DNA from: Albugo candida
Taxonomy: Eukaryota; Oomycota; Peronosporomycetes; Albuginales; Albuginaceae
Reading direction: 5' to 3'
Assembly: GCA_905220665.1 (NCBI GenBank)
Contig: CAJNAR010000166.1
Coordinates: forward strand, 1-64,000
DNA length: 64,000 bases
This document shows, in pieces, positions 25,201-35,721 of this stretch. The notes beneath the pieces are model-generated. The model worked only from the letters and a program-made list of their open reading frames with translations, was not told the origin of the DNA and ran no database searches. How positions within the stretch are numbered: position 1 is the stretch's first letter; each line of letters begins with the position of its first letter. Made by a program: the position numbers and the translations under genes.

Positions 25201-26335
25201 GACTGTTTTGGTCGACGAACGGTCTGGTTTTCATCAGCTCTTAGGTTCATATTGTGATCTAGTACAGATGGAGTCGGACAGCCGTCAGATCGGTTCCATC
25301 CAAAGTTTTAATCCGATTGTACGTCAAAGCAACGCGAATTCTTCAATGAGCTCAACCAGTTGGAGTTTATCTCGTCCTAAAATGAAACTGCTACAGGCTC
25401 ATCTGGTTCGTATTGCACACAAGTCTCGGAAAAGCAGTTTTATTTTCTGACTATACCTCGGAATCAACTTTTTTTCTAGTTGTTGGCAAGGCTTTACCAC
25501 CGGATAAGCCACACCCGATGTTGCTTCTCGTATCAGAACAATATAGGAGCGGCATTTTTAAGCTGAGTGACGGATATTTACAAGTTTACAAACGTCCCCG
25601 CAGAGGTATGCTACCAAGTTCCGACTATCCTTTTGTATCTTACCATTTCGTGCACGATTTTGGTTTTTACAGCAATCACATCCAAAATTTATCCGGTACA
25701 CTCAGTTTAGTGAACTGGAAAGCTACCAACATCCTTTTTTCGGATGCAGAAGGATACGTCCAATTTGTGAAGACCTCTTTCCGTCTTGGACAATTTTCTT
25801 TTCTGTTCGACCACGTTGTCACACATCGCGTTGGCATGGATTCCTGTACTTCGTGATGCGTGTTAATCCTTTCGACTAGAACTAAGGAATCTTCGGTTTA
25901 TATCAGTCGAGCTTGAGATTCATTTTATTGGGGCGGGTCGGAATCGCAGACGTTTTGCCCACGGCACTTTGACATACTGCCCCGGCTGTTTCGGTGATTT
26001 AAAGCACATTCAGTTCTTACATTCGATAGTTTCAACAGCAGAGCTATGATAATGAGCAGATGGAGCAATTGAACAAAATACTAGAGTCATATCAACATAT
26101 TGGTTCGACACGGCTCTGTTCAACTCAGTCTACTTCAACTTCGACTACGGTAAAGATTATAAATTGGTGCTGGGTAGCCTATTTAATCAGCAATACTTTT
26201 TTTCTGTACGCTGAAGTGTGATTTGGATTATTCTACAACAATCTTGCACGTCTTTTTATTTATTTATTGTAGTCTAGGCATTGAGAGAAGCCAGTTACGT
26301 CAAATTCTAGTAATATAGACAACTATAGCCAGACA
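22290..26335 (+). mobile_element. Decayed near-full-length LINE relic
   Basis: Colinear with the LINE at 58-64 kb. The ORF1 end FPEARVLNHLHHPEG..LIGPLQ is near 22760. The RT domain has AFYQL, SFLRSQRG, PGNYRPIALLCIDV (about 23750) and LIHEDKRAFLRGRS (about 23840). After these come PFSALLFLMTIEPLGNLLRR (about 24150), QHYCD, WFWRAGTILGRRLVAQVVIL (about 24540) and PDKPHPM. Distal ORF2 follows with STFSSYIR..QQSYDNEQMEQ (about 26020). The shared 3' tail AATTCTAGTAATATAGACA is at 26309-26327. Frames change often and stops are frequent. It holds Cys where the later copy has its TGA after HGI, so that stop is private to the later copy. Confidence 0.9.
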
Positions 26336-26374
26336 CCTTCAACTGAGTTGCCCAATCATATCATTATCCACATC

Positions 26375-28560
26375 GATCTTAGGCTGAACATAGCACTGCA
26401 ACAAGTATTGAGATTTGAGCTGCACTTGCGCTCGCATGTGCCAATTGTTACAGGTAGCAATTAGTTTTGACTTCGAAATCCCCCACCGACTTCCTTAGCT
26501 TGCGAGTTGATCATGCAGCTCTGCTAGCTGAACGCGTTTTTCATCGAACTGCTACCTTCAAAGTACCAAAAGTGGGCACTGATCATGGTGTATACGATGG
26601 ACATTTGTCGAAAGTCTCTCTATTCCATTTTTATCGTCGGCACAATAGTACGGGCAATCGTAATACAACTTGGTCAGGAGTGAAGTCTGATCCCAAGGAA
26701 AGATTATTTCCATTCATAATCCTGCAGTGTATATGCGATCGGAAAAGAGACCTTCTTCTGATCCCAGTGCTCACACAAAGGCTGGGAACACATTATGTAA
26801 TATGGCTGGATCTCTTTCAAAAACATAATCGAGATCAAAATTGGCAGCATCCGTAATGCTAGTTAGAACTGTAGACTGTCATAATCGGTAGCAAGCAGAA
26901 TTTCTGCATGTAGCCATGGATTTTCGTAATCAACTACGTCTGTAGCTTCAGGTCGCTCCCAAGACGACCAATGTGTCAACATGTAATGACATTTGTTGCT
27001 TCGAGAGATCATAAACGAGTCTTGATGATTGAAATTCTAAAACAGCTGGGAATCATATACTACCTTTCCTTGGTTGATGTACCCCATAAAACGGTCTTGC
27101 ACTTGTGCTCTATTGGTCCAAGTGAGACCAACCGCGTAATGATATGCTGCGGTAGCTGAGTGTATCAATAATAGAATCATGTTGATCCTCTGGAAAATGT
27201 GCAATATGGCTCCTCGGCCAGATTGGCGAACAGCAACTCCATCACGTAATAGTTAGCTGCAATCAAACCGCACTGATTGCTTCATGAAGTACTGAGGTCG
27301 TTATCGCACCACATAACTCAAGTTGCCGGCAGTAATGCTCCAAGCAATCTATTCTCACATTTTACAAGCTTGTTTATCAACAAGAAGATGTGCTCTACAT
27401 TGTAGTGATTTCCTTTCTCGATGTCATGCGACAAAAATATGTTTATCGGCGTATAGTCCAAAAAATGCGCATTTCAACATAAATCTCGCATGGTCAAGCG
27501 GAACTCGGTATAAGAGTTTCTGTCATGCATGCTAAGTACATATCTGAATTGCAACTTTTGATTTGAGAGTAGGGATACGTACGTTACAGTCCACATTTAT
27601 TACTGTAGTGCTAGTATCATATGTCGGAACAGCGAAATTTGGTTTCGGAGCTTCGTATAAAACAGTCTGGCGCAATCAGGTGGTGTAGCAGAAATGATGG
27701 TTGACTTCGAATATGAGTCGTCTCAGTTGCTCAGAAGCCGACATATTGCAACATCCTCACTGTTTCTTGTTCTTTAGCTCGCGCTTCTAGCCTACGCATG
27801 GATGGAAGCAACGATTAGAAGTTACTTAAAGGGAACCATTCATTAATCCTGAATTACTATTGTCCACGGGAATGCATGCACTGCGCATCTGTAGTAAATT
27901 AAAGGACTTAACGGATCAGAGAATTACCAGTGGACCTTCCAAGATGTTCTACTTTGTTTACTCTCGTCTTCACGACGAGAACTGTGCCGTACTTTAGCAA
28001 GGATGGTGGCCATGGAATCAAAATGTCGATTTTATCTTTTTTTGTTTTCAATAGAATCCGAGTATTAGACAATATGCACCTGAATGATACACATGACTGG
28101 GCACGAACTCGTTGAACGGCATAACGATGATGATAGTTGTTCAGGTACGCGTTGCGTCAACACGAGGCCGGGATAGCGTCGAGTACAATTCAATGCCACC
28201 CATAGAAATACCTACTTTTATCCGATTCCTTTGGTACATCACACATTCCTGTGTCTGAACAAGCTCTGAATTCGGTGGGTACCGGATAACTCGCCTACTG
28301 TCTCGGATTGCAGTTCGGTAAGATGTTTTCTCTTGGACAACACCAAGGGAAATTTATAGCGACCAAACATGACATTTGATAGACCCATTAAGTCTAACGT
28401 CATAGGCATCGATAATGAATTGCTTGTAATCACAAAACTGCGGTGACAGGATTCAACAATGTGTAGTTGCATGAGTCGAATCGAAAGCTCCAAAGCGATG
28501 AGCAGGTTGTGGTTAGACTCGAATCAGGCATAGCTATGCAACATTTTTGACGAAAGAGAC
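26375..28560 (-). mobile_element. Decayed LINE relic, opposite orientation
   Basis: Plus-strand sequence here aligns with the plus strand of 58.6-60.1 kb, so this relic points left. Aligned blocks are TTGAGCTGCACTTGCGCTCG (26411), CTTGCGAGTTGATCATGCAG (26500, matching TTGCGAGTTGATCCAGCA), TTCAAAGTACCAAAAGTGGG with ACGATGGACATTTG, CGAGATCAAAATTGGCAGCA (26830, matching CGAGATCGAACTGGCAACA), and GACCAATGTGTCAACATG. The far end, around 28240-28490 (minus frame RKHLTELQSETVGEL), resembles RHGKLVQWESISSWW of ORF2 weakly. Its 3' end faces the 3' end of the preceding relic about 40 bp away. Confidence 0.8.
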
Positions 28561-28658
28561 CACGCTATGATATGCCACATTCGACTCCGTTTTGACTTTC
28601 TTCGAATGGCTATAGCACAGCTATTTATTGTAAACTTATCTACGTGGTGCTGATATCA

Positions 28659-29843
28659 TCATAGACCATGACCGACTGTGGAGCTTTCCATGTCGTCAAT
28701 TATCAGAGTCTCCTCTAACTCCCCTAAGAGCCCCACAGATTCCTCAACGCAAATTTCATCATTCTGTGAATACCATTGAAAGCAGTAGCCTTGAAAATAA
28801 TCCTTGAGCGGAAACCAATTGATTCCAATTCCAACTAATGCAGTGAGAAGTCCTGCTGTCTGCTTTTGGGAAAGGATGTGCCCAAAATATACAACTGAAA
28901 CCATCACACTGACAACCTTCCGACAGGTTCCAAAAATCGATGTTGTCAGCGCACCAAATCTGCTCAATGTGATAAATACAAATACTTGACCAAACGCACC
29001 AGAAGCACTAAGCAATAAATAAGTGTTGATGAAAGATTCGAATGATTCATGAACGCGTACGGATTCTCCAGTCAGAATCACACCTACTGCCGCAAACAAG
29101 CACTTCCAAAGATTGACAAAATACATCAAGCGAAATGTGCCTACGTGATACGCTGAGAAAAGGTGGTCTTCCATCGCTCCCGTGACGCCATCACAGCCCA
29201 ATGAGATTACCAATGTAATCATTCCAAACAGCAAGTTGTGTGGTTCAGCCTGACTGGAATGTACAGACTCAGAGACCTGTTTCCCGCTCACAGGAGCTTT
29301 TGTATTTCGTGTGCCGATAAGAAAAAAGGCCACTCCGATGCAAAGAATACAAATAGAAACGTACTTTTCGGGTTTGTAAGTTTTACCAAAGGACCTTCCG
29401 ATCAACATGATTGGAATTGCTTTGCAAGATTTTCCGAGAATTCGAGTGATAAAATTCATATATCGAAGTGCGATGACTGAAGTAACAGTAGAGCCAAACG
29501 CAAAAAATCCAAGAACAAATATAAGCAGATGAGGAGTACATGCGTTTGTTTCTCTAGTAAATCGATGAATTCCAAAGGCGATTAACGCATTCAATCCACA
29601 TAAAATAAAGGTTAGTGAGAACTCGCCAATATGTCGATGTGAGGTTACTTTCTCCAATAGGAATCCATTTGCAGTAAAAGTGATCAAAATTCCAAGGAAA
29701 CAACACAAAAAATCGCGCTTTGTATGGTCGCAAGCAATCTTACAATCTCTCCACCAGATCGATTTTCTACATCGATTGCTTTCTTGCAAGCTAATCACCA
29801 ACGCTGAATGTTGATGAGCTTCTTCAACACCCTCTGTGAGCAT
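28659..29843 (-). CDS. SLC35B-family nucleotide-sugar/PAPS transporter
   Basis: A 394-residue intronless protein with about ten hydrophobic segments, matching the UAA/SLC35B transporter family (usually 320-430 residues), which exchanges nucleotide sugars or PAPS across Golgi or ER membranes. Family marks are GFLLEKVTSH near residue 54, RYMNFITRILGKSCKAIPIM near 125-145 (the SCK.IP.M motif), FGMITLVISLGCDGVTGAMED near 205, FGQVFVFITLSRFGALTTS near 285, and the TCRKVVSVMVS motif with YFGHILSQKQ near 310-330. The closest relatives of this motif set are PAPS transporters, but substrate cannot be read safely. It shares a 343-bp divergent intergenic region with the poly(A)-binding protein gene. Confidence 0.9.
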   Translation of the reverse strand: MLTEGVEEAHQHSALVISLQESNRCRKSIWWRDCKIACDHTKRDFLCCFLGILITFTANGFLLEKVTSHRHIGEFSLTFILCGLNALIAFGIHRFTRETNACTPHLLIFVLGFFAFGSTVTSVIALRYMNFITRILGKSCKAIPIMLIGRSFGKTYKPEKYVSICILCIGVAFFLIGTRNTKAPVSGKQVSESVHSSQAEPHNLLFGMITLVISLGCDGVTGAMEDHLFSAYHVGTFRLMYFVNLWKCLFAAVGVILTGESVRVHESFESFINTYLLLSASGAFGQVFVFITLSRFGALTTSIFGTCRKVVSVMVSVVYFGHILSQKQTAGLLTALVGIGINWFPLKDYFQGYCFQWYSQNDEICVEESVGLLGELEETLIIDDMESSTVGHGL

Positions 29844-30186
29844 GTTGAAGTTGTATCACAGAAGGCGTAGTACTTTTCCGAGCATACCTTTACGCAGAGC
29901 GATTGATTGGTTCTCTATCATCCAGTAGTACACTGTATAGTACACAAAATAATGTGTGTATAAAGAAATTGGTTGGTGGAGAAGTATGGAGTAGCATATC
30001 GTACAAACAATCGGTAATTTTGGCAGTAACCGCTGTATCGAGAAAATCTATGCAACGTTTTTCTTTCACTCTCTCTTTTTACTACTGATACTAAAAAAAA
30101 CGAAAAAAAAAGCGACTATTTTCTTCAGGTATGACTCAAGCGATGAGAACTCAGCCAAATGTGAATTTTTTATCTTACCTTAGAAC
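29844..30186. promoter_or_regulatory. Divergent promoter region, transporter / PABP
   Basis: The only sequence between two divergent starts. It contains a pyrimidine-rich run and TTCTTCAG near 30120, which could be the acceptor of a leader intron, but no clear initiator was identified. Confidence 0.4.
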
Positions 30187-32122
30187 ATGGCCAACGCAGT
30201 GACTTCCCCAACCAACAGCCCCACAACTGCTTCCGCCAGTGGACCTATTCAACCTTTTCAAACAGCATCCTTATACGTCGGCGACATCCATCCTGATGTT
30301 ACAGAGGTACTTGTGAAATTTTATATATTCAAATGTATCATTTCTCTAAATTCTCAATCAGGCTCTGCTTTTTGAAATATTTAATGCTGTCGGACCGGTA
30401 GCTTCGATTCGTGTGTGTCGTGATGCAGTCACACGTCGCTCGCTCGGATATGCGTATGTCAACTTTCACAACATCGTCGACGCAGAACGCGCGCTTGACA
30501 CAATGAATTTTACCTGCATCAAGGGCGTTCCATGTCGGATTATGTGGTCTCAACGCGATCCAACTCTACGCAAGTCAGGAGTCGGAAATATCTTTGTCAA
30601 AAATTTGGATCCTTCTATCGATAACAAAGCACTTTACGACACATTTTCTTTATTTGGTAATATCCTTTCATGCAAAGTGGCGAACGATTTCAGCGGACAA
30701 TCGAAAGGCTACGGGTATGTTCACTATGAAACTGCTGAAGCAGCCACTGAAGCAATTAATAAAATCAATGGAATGCTAATCGCTGGGACGGAAGTATTTG
30801 TCGGTCACTTTCAAAAACGACAAGAACGACCCGATATAGAAGACTGGACAAACTGTTATGTCAAAAACTTACCGACTCAGTGGACCGACGCAGATTTGAG
30901 AAAAGAGTTTGAGCCATTTGGACGAGTTAATAGTGCCGTTGTCATGAAAGATCCGAATTCGTCAACTAATCGAGGCTTTGGATTTGTCAATTATGACGAT
31001 GCAGAAGGCGCACATGCAGCCGTCGAAGGATTGAGTGGTAAAACTTTCAAGGGTGTCAACGGTGTTGATTTGGAATTGTATGTTGGAAAGGCCCAAAAAC
31101 GCTCAGAGCGTGAACGTGAGCTTCGCCAAAAGTTTGATCAGCTCAAATTGGAACGCATCAACAAATATCAGGGTGTCAACTTGTATGTGAAGAATTTGGA
31201 TGACCTTCTCCAGGACGAAGAATTACGCGAAGCTTTCACCAATTATGGAACTATCACGTCTGCTCGTGTCATGCGTGATTCAACTGGGAACTCGCGAGGG
31301 TTTGGATTCGTATGCTTCTCAACTTCTGAAGAAGCAGCTACCGCAGTAGCTGAAATGAATGGAAAGTTGATCGCTGGAAAACCAGTGTATGTTGCCTTCG
31401 CTCAGCGCAAAGAAGTTCGACGTGCGCAGTTGGAAGCGCAACATGCTCAACGTGCAACAGGTGTTCTAGTGAATCGTGGAATGCCGATGGGTCAACCGCC
31501 TATGTATGGAGCTCCAATGTTTTACGCCCAACCAAATCAAATGCCAATGCAGGGTCGTCAAGCGTACATGTATCCACAACAAATGCTTCCTCGTGGCGTC
31601 CATCCACGTGCTCCATTTGGCTTTGGTGGCCGTATGCCTGGTGCTCCAGGCCCTGCAGGTTTTTCAATGGCAGGGTACGGAATGCCGATGCAACAACAGC
31701 GCCAACCTCGGCGTGGACGGCAAGGTCCAGGTCCCGCAGGTGCACCAAATGGAATGCCAAATCGCCGTAATTTCAAGTACACAACTGGTGCTCGTAACCA
31801 TCCAACGCGCGAAGGACTCGGAAATAACATGTCGGGTGGTGTGATGCAACAGGGAGCCTCCACGCAGATGGGTGGAGCTCCTGCGTTGGAGCCATTGACT
31901 TCTGCTGCGCTTGCGGCCGCCTCACCTGAAGCTCAAAAAAATATGATTGGAGAGCGATTGTATCCGCTGATTCACCGTCAACAAAATGAATTGGCTGGCA
32001 AGATCACTGGAATGCTTTTGGAAATGGACAACAGTGAATTGCTTCATTTACTAGAAAGTCCGGATGCATTGGATTCCAAGATACAAGAAGCGATCCAGGT
32101 GTTGGAAGCACATCAAGCATAG
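30187..32122 (+). CDS. PABP: Polyadenylate-binding protein (PABP)
   Basis: Two exons, 30187-30306 and 30362-32122, separated by a 55-bp GT-AG intron, give 626 residues, the usual size for cytoplasmic PABPC. Four RRMs are visible: SLYVGDIHPD (RRM1, from residue 28), NIFVKNLDPS with GYGYVHYE (RRM2, from about 116), NCYVKNLPTQW with GFGFVNYD (RRM3), and NLYVKNLDDLL with GFGFVCFS (RRM4). A Pro/Met/Gln/Gly-rich linker follows. The C-terminal MLLE/PABC domain has GERLYPLIHRQQNELAGKIT and LLEMDNSELLHLLESPDAL. The protein binds poly(A) tails in translation and mRNA stability. RRM1 is split by the intron after DVTE. Confidence 0.97.
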
Positions 32123-32322
32123 AGCGGCTTGTGGGGGTGGAAGGGAAGAGAGTGTCATTCACTCGCTGCGTTGTTGTTTTTCATTTAGGAAGACAATAAG
32201 TGATTTTGAAGTAAAAGTCTGCAATTTGAGGGAGCTATTCCATGTTCACTGTGTACTCTAATATGTCCGTAATTATTAATAATTGCTTAGACTTTGTAAG
32301 AAAGTCTTACTGGTTCACGAAG

Positions 32323-33359
32323 ATGATGCAGCGCATTCGATCTAGTGGAATATACTTTTTGCGGAGTCAATCGCGTACAATCAGATTCACGACTCCAGAA
32401 ACAATCAACACTGTTCGGCACAGTTACTCTCGGGACTTTGGTATTTTCTCTTCTATACGAGATAAAGTTAGCAATAAATTGGAAGAACGGAATCAAGCAA
32501 AGGCAGGTATACATCATCCTTATTTCTCGAGAAAAGTTATATTTCGATGTTGAATTTTGGTGATTTATAGAGGATCTGTATCGGAATCAGATCGAAACAT
32601 TGGCAAAGACACTGCAATTTGATTTGAATGTGTTTTTAGACTTCTTGAAGGCACAGCAGGAGGAAAGCGGGATGAGCGGATGGAGATCGATGCTTCCGGG
32701 AGTCAATGAAATGGTGGAATTAAGCTCTTTCAGCGAAAATGCTCCAATGTGATACTATCTTACATGTCATAGCAACAAGTGCAACAGTTGAAATCCGCTA
32801 TTACGATGATCGAAGCGATCGATGTGAGATGTCGCCTTCTTCGTCCAACTTTGTATTAAGGTTCGATTTTATAGCCAGAGTATCGACAAAATCCAAATCT
32901 TTTGAATGGAAAAGTGAAGCGCAAATTGCTCGAGAAAATCAGCCAAGTGAGTGAGAAGTGAAACCTTCAGCTATTTGATTACTCATAATTTGCATTCAAG
33001 TCTGCGGAAGATATGAATAACATGTTGCGATATTATGAACAAATCAATGGCTTGCGTCTTTGGCTATTACGACGTACGGAGAGAGGGCTCCCACTTCCAG
33101 AGAATCAAGCAGAGACAAGTCGAATGGTGCAATTAGATCCCACAGGCTTTCCCATGAAGAAAATCCGGTATGCGTTATAAGCCTTCTAAAATAGATTAAC
33201 TGAGAATTATCGCATGTTAGTGCCCAAGCAAAGAAAATGAGGTCAAGATAAATGAAAGCTGGATCGGATGTTTGGGGTCTTCGCCATTGACTTGTTTTCA
33301 GTAGCTTACTGGTGCAAGCTTTACAGTCGATACAAAGTGCAAAAGTAGATGACAGGTGA
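32323..33359 (+). CDS. Stand-alone SRP54/Ffh M-domain protein, possibly mitochondrial
   Basis: Seven exons with consistent phases: 32323-32506, 32571-32713, 32773-32823, 32875-32946, 33001-33167, 33221-33241 and 33302-33359, giving 231 residues. After a basic, Ser/Arg-rich start (MMQRIRSSGIYFLRSQSR, like a mitochondrial presequence) comes FDLNVFLDFLKAQQEES, then GMSGWRSMLPGV, AITMIEAID, KVKRKLLEKISQSAEDMNN and MLRYYEQI. These match in order the methionine-rich SRP RNA/signal-binding M domain of Ffh/SRP54 (FDLNDFLEQL, MPG, KRRI, DVNRLLKQF). The NG GTPase domain is absent. The conserved GSG of the RNA-binding helix-turn-helix is replaced by ISQ. The donor after exon 6 (GTCAAG) is weak. The gene ends 11 bp from the convergent glutathione synthetase stop. 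Confidence 0.75.
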
Positions 33360-33370
33360 ACATGATCCAT

Positions 33371-35190
33371 TCATTCTTCAATTAGTAAAGGACTGCTTAG
33401 AACTGAAAAGCCCGATGCGACTCCTCCTTCATTCGTTGAATACAATTTTGTGCGCAAGAGATGACCAGCATGACAATTCATTATTGCTTCCCCATTTTCA
33501 TCGAAAAGACTGGTGATAAACATACCCAGCTCACTCAGCGTGGGTCCGATTGTGATGCTACAATCCCGTAGAAGTACCTTGTCATTTATACACAACGTGA
33601 GATGTTATCATATCATACACACTGTTGCATACATACAGCTGGGATTTGTCGAGGATAAATTCGATCCATCAAGATGAAAGAAGCTAATTTGTGAGGCTCA
33701 AAAGTACACATGGCGTTCACAACATCGTTTCCATACAAATTATTTCCTCCACCTTCACGTTGTGGCTTGAGCACGTATGCCGATGGATTTTGTGAGACTT
33801 CAAGTCTCAGTCGATCCAAATTTGCTTGGTCATCATGCTCAAGCCCATACAGACCCGCAAAAGACGCGTGCAAAAGTTCCAGCTCATGCTCGTCAGAGAT
33901 GAAACGATTTAGCACTTCTCGCTGTGAGAGCACTTGTTGAACCTTTTTTGTGCCTGCTAAATGGTATGCAATCGATGGGCATTTTATAGCCAGAGAGCGC
34001 TCTATCACTGTACGTGCAGTCCACTCCATATCCGTCGCGTAATCGTTAGGAGTGTATCCTGCACGAAAATAAACCACTGCAATTTCTTTTTCCTCCATCA
34101 GCAAAGCATTTTTTCTCTGCTCAATATCGACTAATGACGCTCGAGTGGCAATGTCAGAGAGAGATTTCCGCACAACACGGATTCTGTGTGATTTCCATAA
34201 CTCATACTCTAGACACCGCTGATCGATAGAGTTGGTTTCATTTGGCTGTACCACAAACAATACGATAGCGCTAACACAAGCGAATAACAAGGTGTAGCGC
34301 TTTGGTTTTCTAATGTTACTTACTCTTCCACTCCGTAAAGCTGATGAGCCTTTGCCATTGCCTGTGGAATGACACTGAGGGCTTCATTTCTGGGCAATTG
34401 TGTTGAGTAATCTGCTTTCTTGTAGCGCTCATCCAGCTCCTTTATCTCTGATCCATATCGTCCCAGAAGAAAGCTAAGAAATGTACTCATAGCACCCCCT
34501 TATCTAAAACGTTTAATGACAAACCGATGCATTTCACACGCTTTTGTACTCAGAGAGCCAAACGAGCACGCAATTGTATTTAATTCCACTTGCAACAAAC
34601 GACATGTGTTCTTTGCATTGGCTTTTGGTTCGTGAAGCATATAATCGGATCGATGTATGCCAAAATACGTTTTCTGCAATGCAAATGTCTCGATAAAATA
34701 CTGGGATTATGCTCATTCGAAATTTACAAACTTGTAGAATTCCCTCGCTATGAACGGATTTTGAGAGTTCCAGAAGCCTCAAGGTGAAAGAATCGTCCTC
34801 AACGACGCTAGGAGGGAAAAGAGTGAGTGCTCTGAGCCAGTCGATTGATACTCAAAACCTTGTGAGCGTATCATGAAGCCAGTTGATATCACGGCTGACT
34901 AAATCCACCAGTTTTCCGTATAGAGGAGAGAGAATTATGCCGTGGTGGAATTCTTGCAGAGGGAATGGAACAGGCAATATAGTCAACGGAATATGTGTAA
35001 ATAAATGTTCCCTTCCAAATGTCAGTCCGTGCGCTAAAGCATATGAAATTGCTTCCTCTTTTAAATTAACGAGCATCTCGGTAGAAATGTTGAGTACTTT
35101 GGATGCTTTCCTGATAGTTTCACCATCGATGGCATCTGCTTCATGAGACGTCAGTGGCGATGCGCTTGCACAAGTCAATAAATCGGCCAT
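33371..35190 (-). CDS. GSS: Glutathione synthetase (eukaryotic type)
   Basis: Six exons in transcription order: 35190-34859, 34807-34732, 34673-34525, 34473-34324, 34270-33637 and 33577-33371. Phases agree and total 515 residues. It makes glutathione from gamma-glutamylcysteine and glycine using ATP, in the cytosol. Family marks are ISYALAHGLTF (N-terminus), IHRSDYMLH, QVELNTIACSFGSLS (substrate binding), IAVVYFRAGYTP, LAGTKKVQQVLS, LKPQREGGGNNLYG (glycine-rich ATP grasp loop) and GHLLRTK with GGVASG at the C-terminus. Introns are 51-59 bp. The length is slightly above the usual 470-500. It is divergent from the RING1-like gene and convergent with the M-domain gene. Confidence 0.95.
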
Positions 35191-35721
35191 TAATCAGATA
35201 TCTGATTCTGCGAACGATCTGATTCAAAAAGATCGACAACGTATGTTTAAATGCATCAATCGAGAGTGATTGTAGCGTATGAGTAGTGCAATTTAGTCGG
35301 CTAGTTGACCAAAATTGCTAACGCGCTTACCAGATCTTTGAGCCCTTCTCTGATTTGAAGGCAAGAAGAGAGTCCGCACAGAAAGAAAAAGGCAAAAAAA
35401 AGTTCATAGATTGTTAAGATTTGTTAAGATCGATTGAGACAAATTTGCACGGAAGTCCATGCTCACACAAAATAGTTGATGAGATAATGTAGAAAGCACA
35501 CGAAATATCGGAATTTTCTGTCCGGTTATTAGATTTTCATACATATCAATAGCGGCAATGATCATCTACTCTGTTTGTGCCTAAATACATGATCAGATAT
35601 TACGTCATGGTATGCGAAGACGCCATATTTTCATATATTGCACACCGGATTGCACAAAAGTAATGTGTACCACGCTAACTGTGTATGAACAGCTAAATAT
35701 GAATCGACGCCTGTAAAAGCA
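35191..35721. promoter_or_regulatory. Divergent intergenic region, GSS / RING1-like
   Basis: 531 bp with a direct TTGTTAAGAT-TTGTTAAGAT duplication at about 35411-35431. No other element was recognised. Confidence 0.35.

Noticed and set aside
25413..25856. Plus-strand 147-codon open frame as a host gene
   Set aside because: Its order of motifs follows distal LINE ORF2 (PDKPHPM, then the knuckle region), so it is part of the relic.
26467..26856. Plus-strand 129-codon open frame as a gene
   Set aside because: It is antisense to LINE ORF2-derived sequence on the minus strand; nucleotide alignment with 58.7-59.2 kb explains it.
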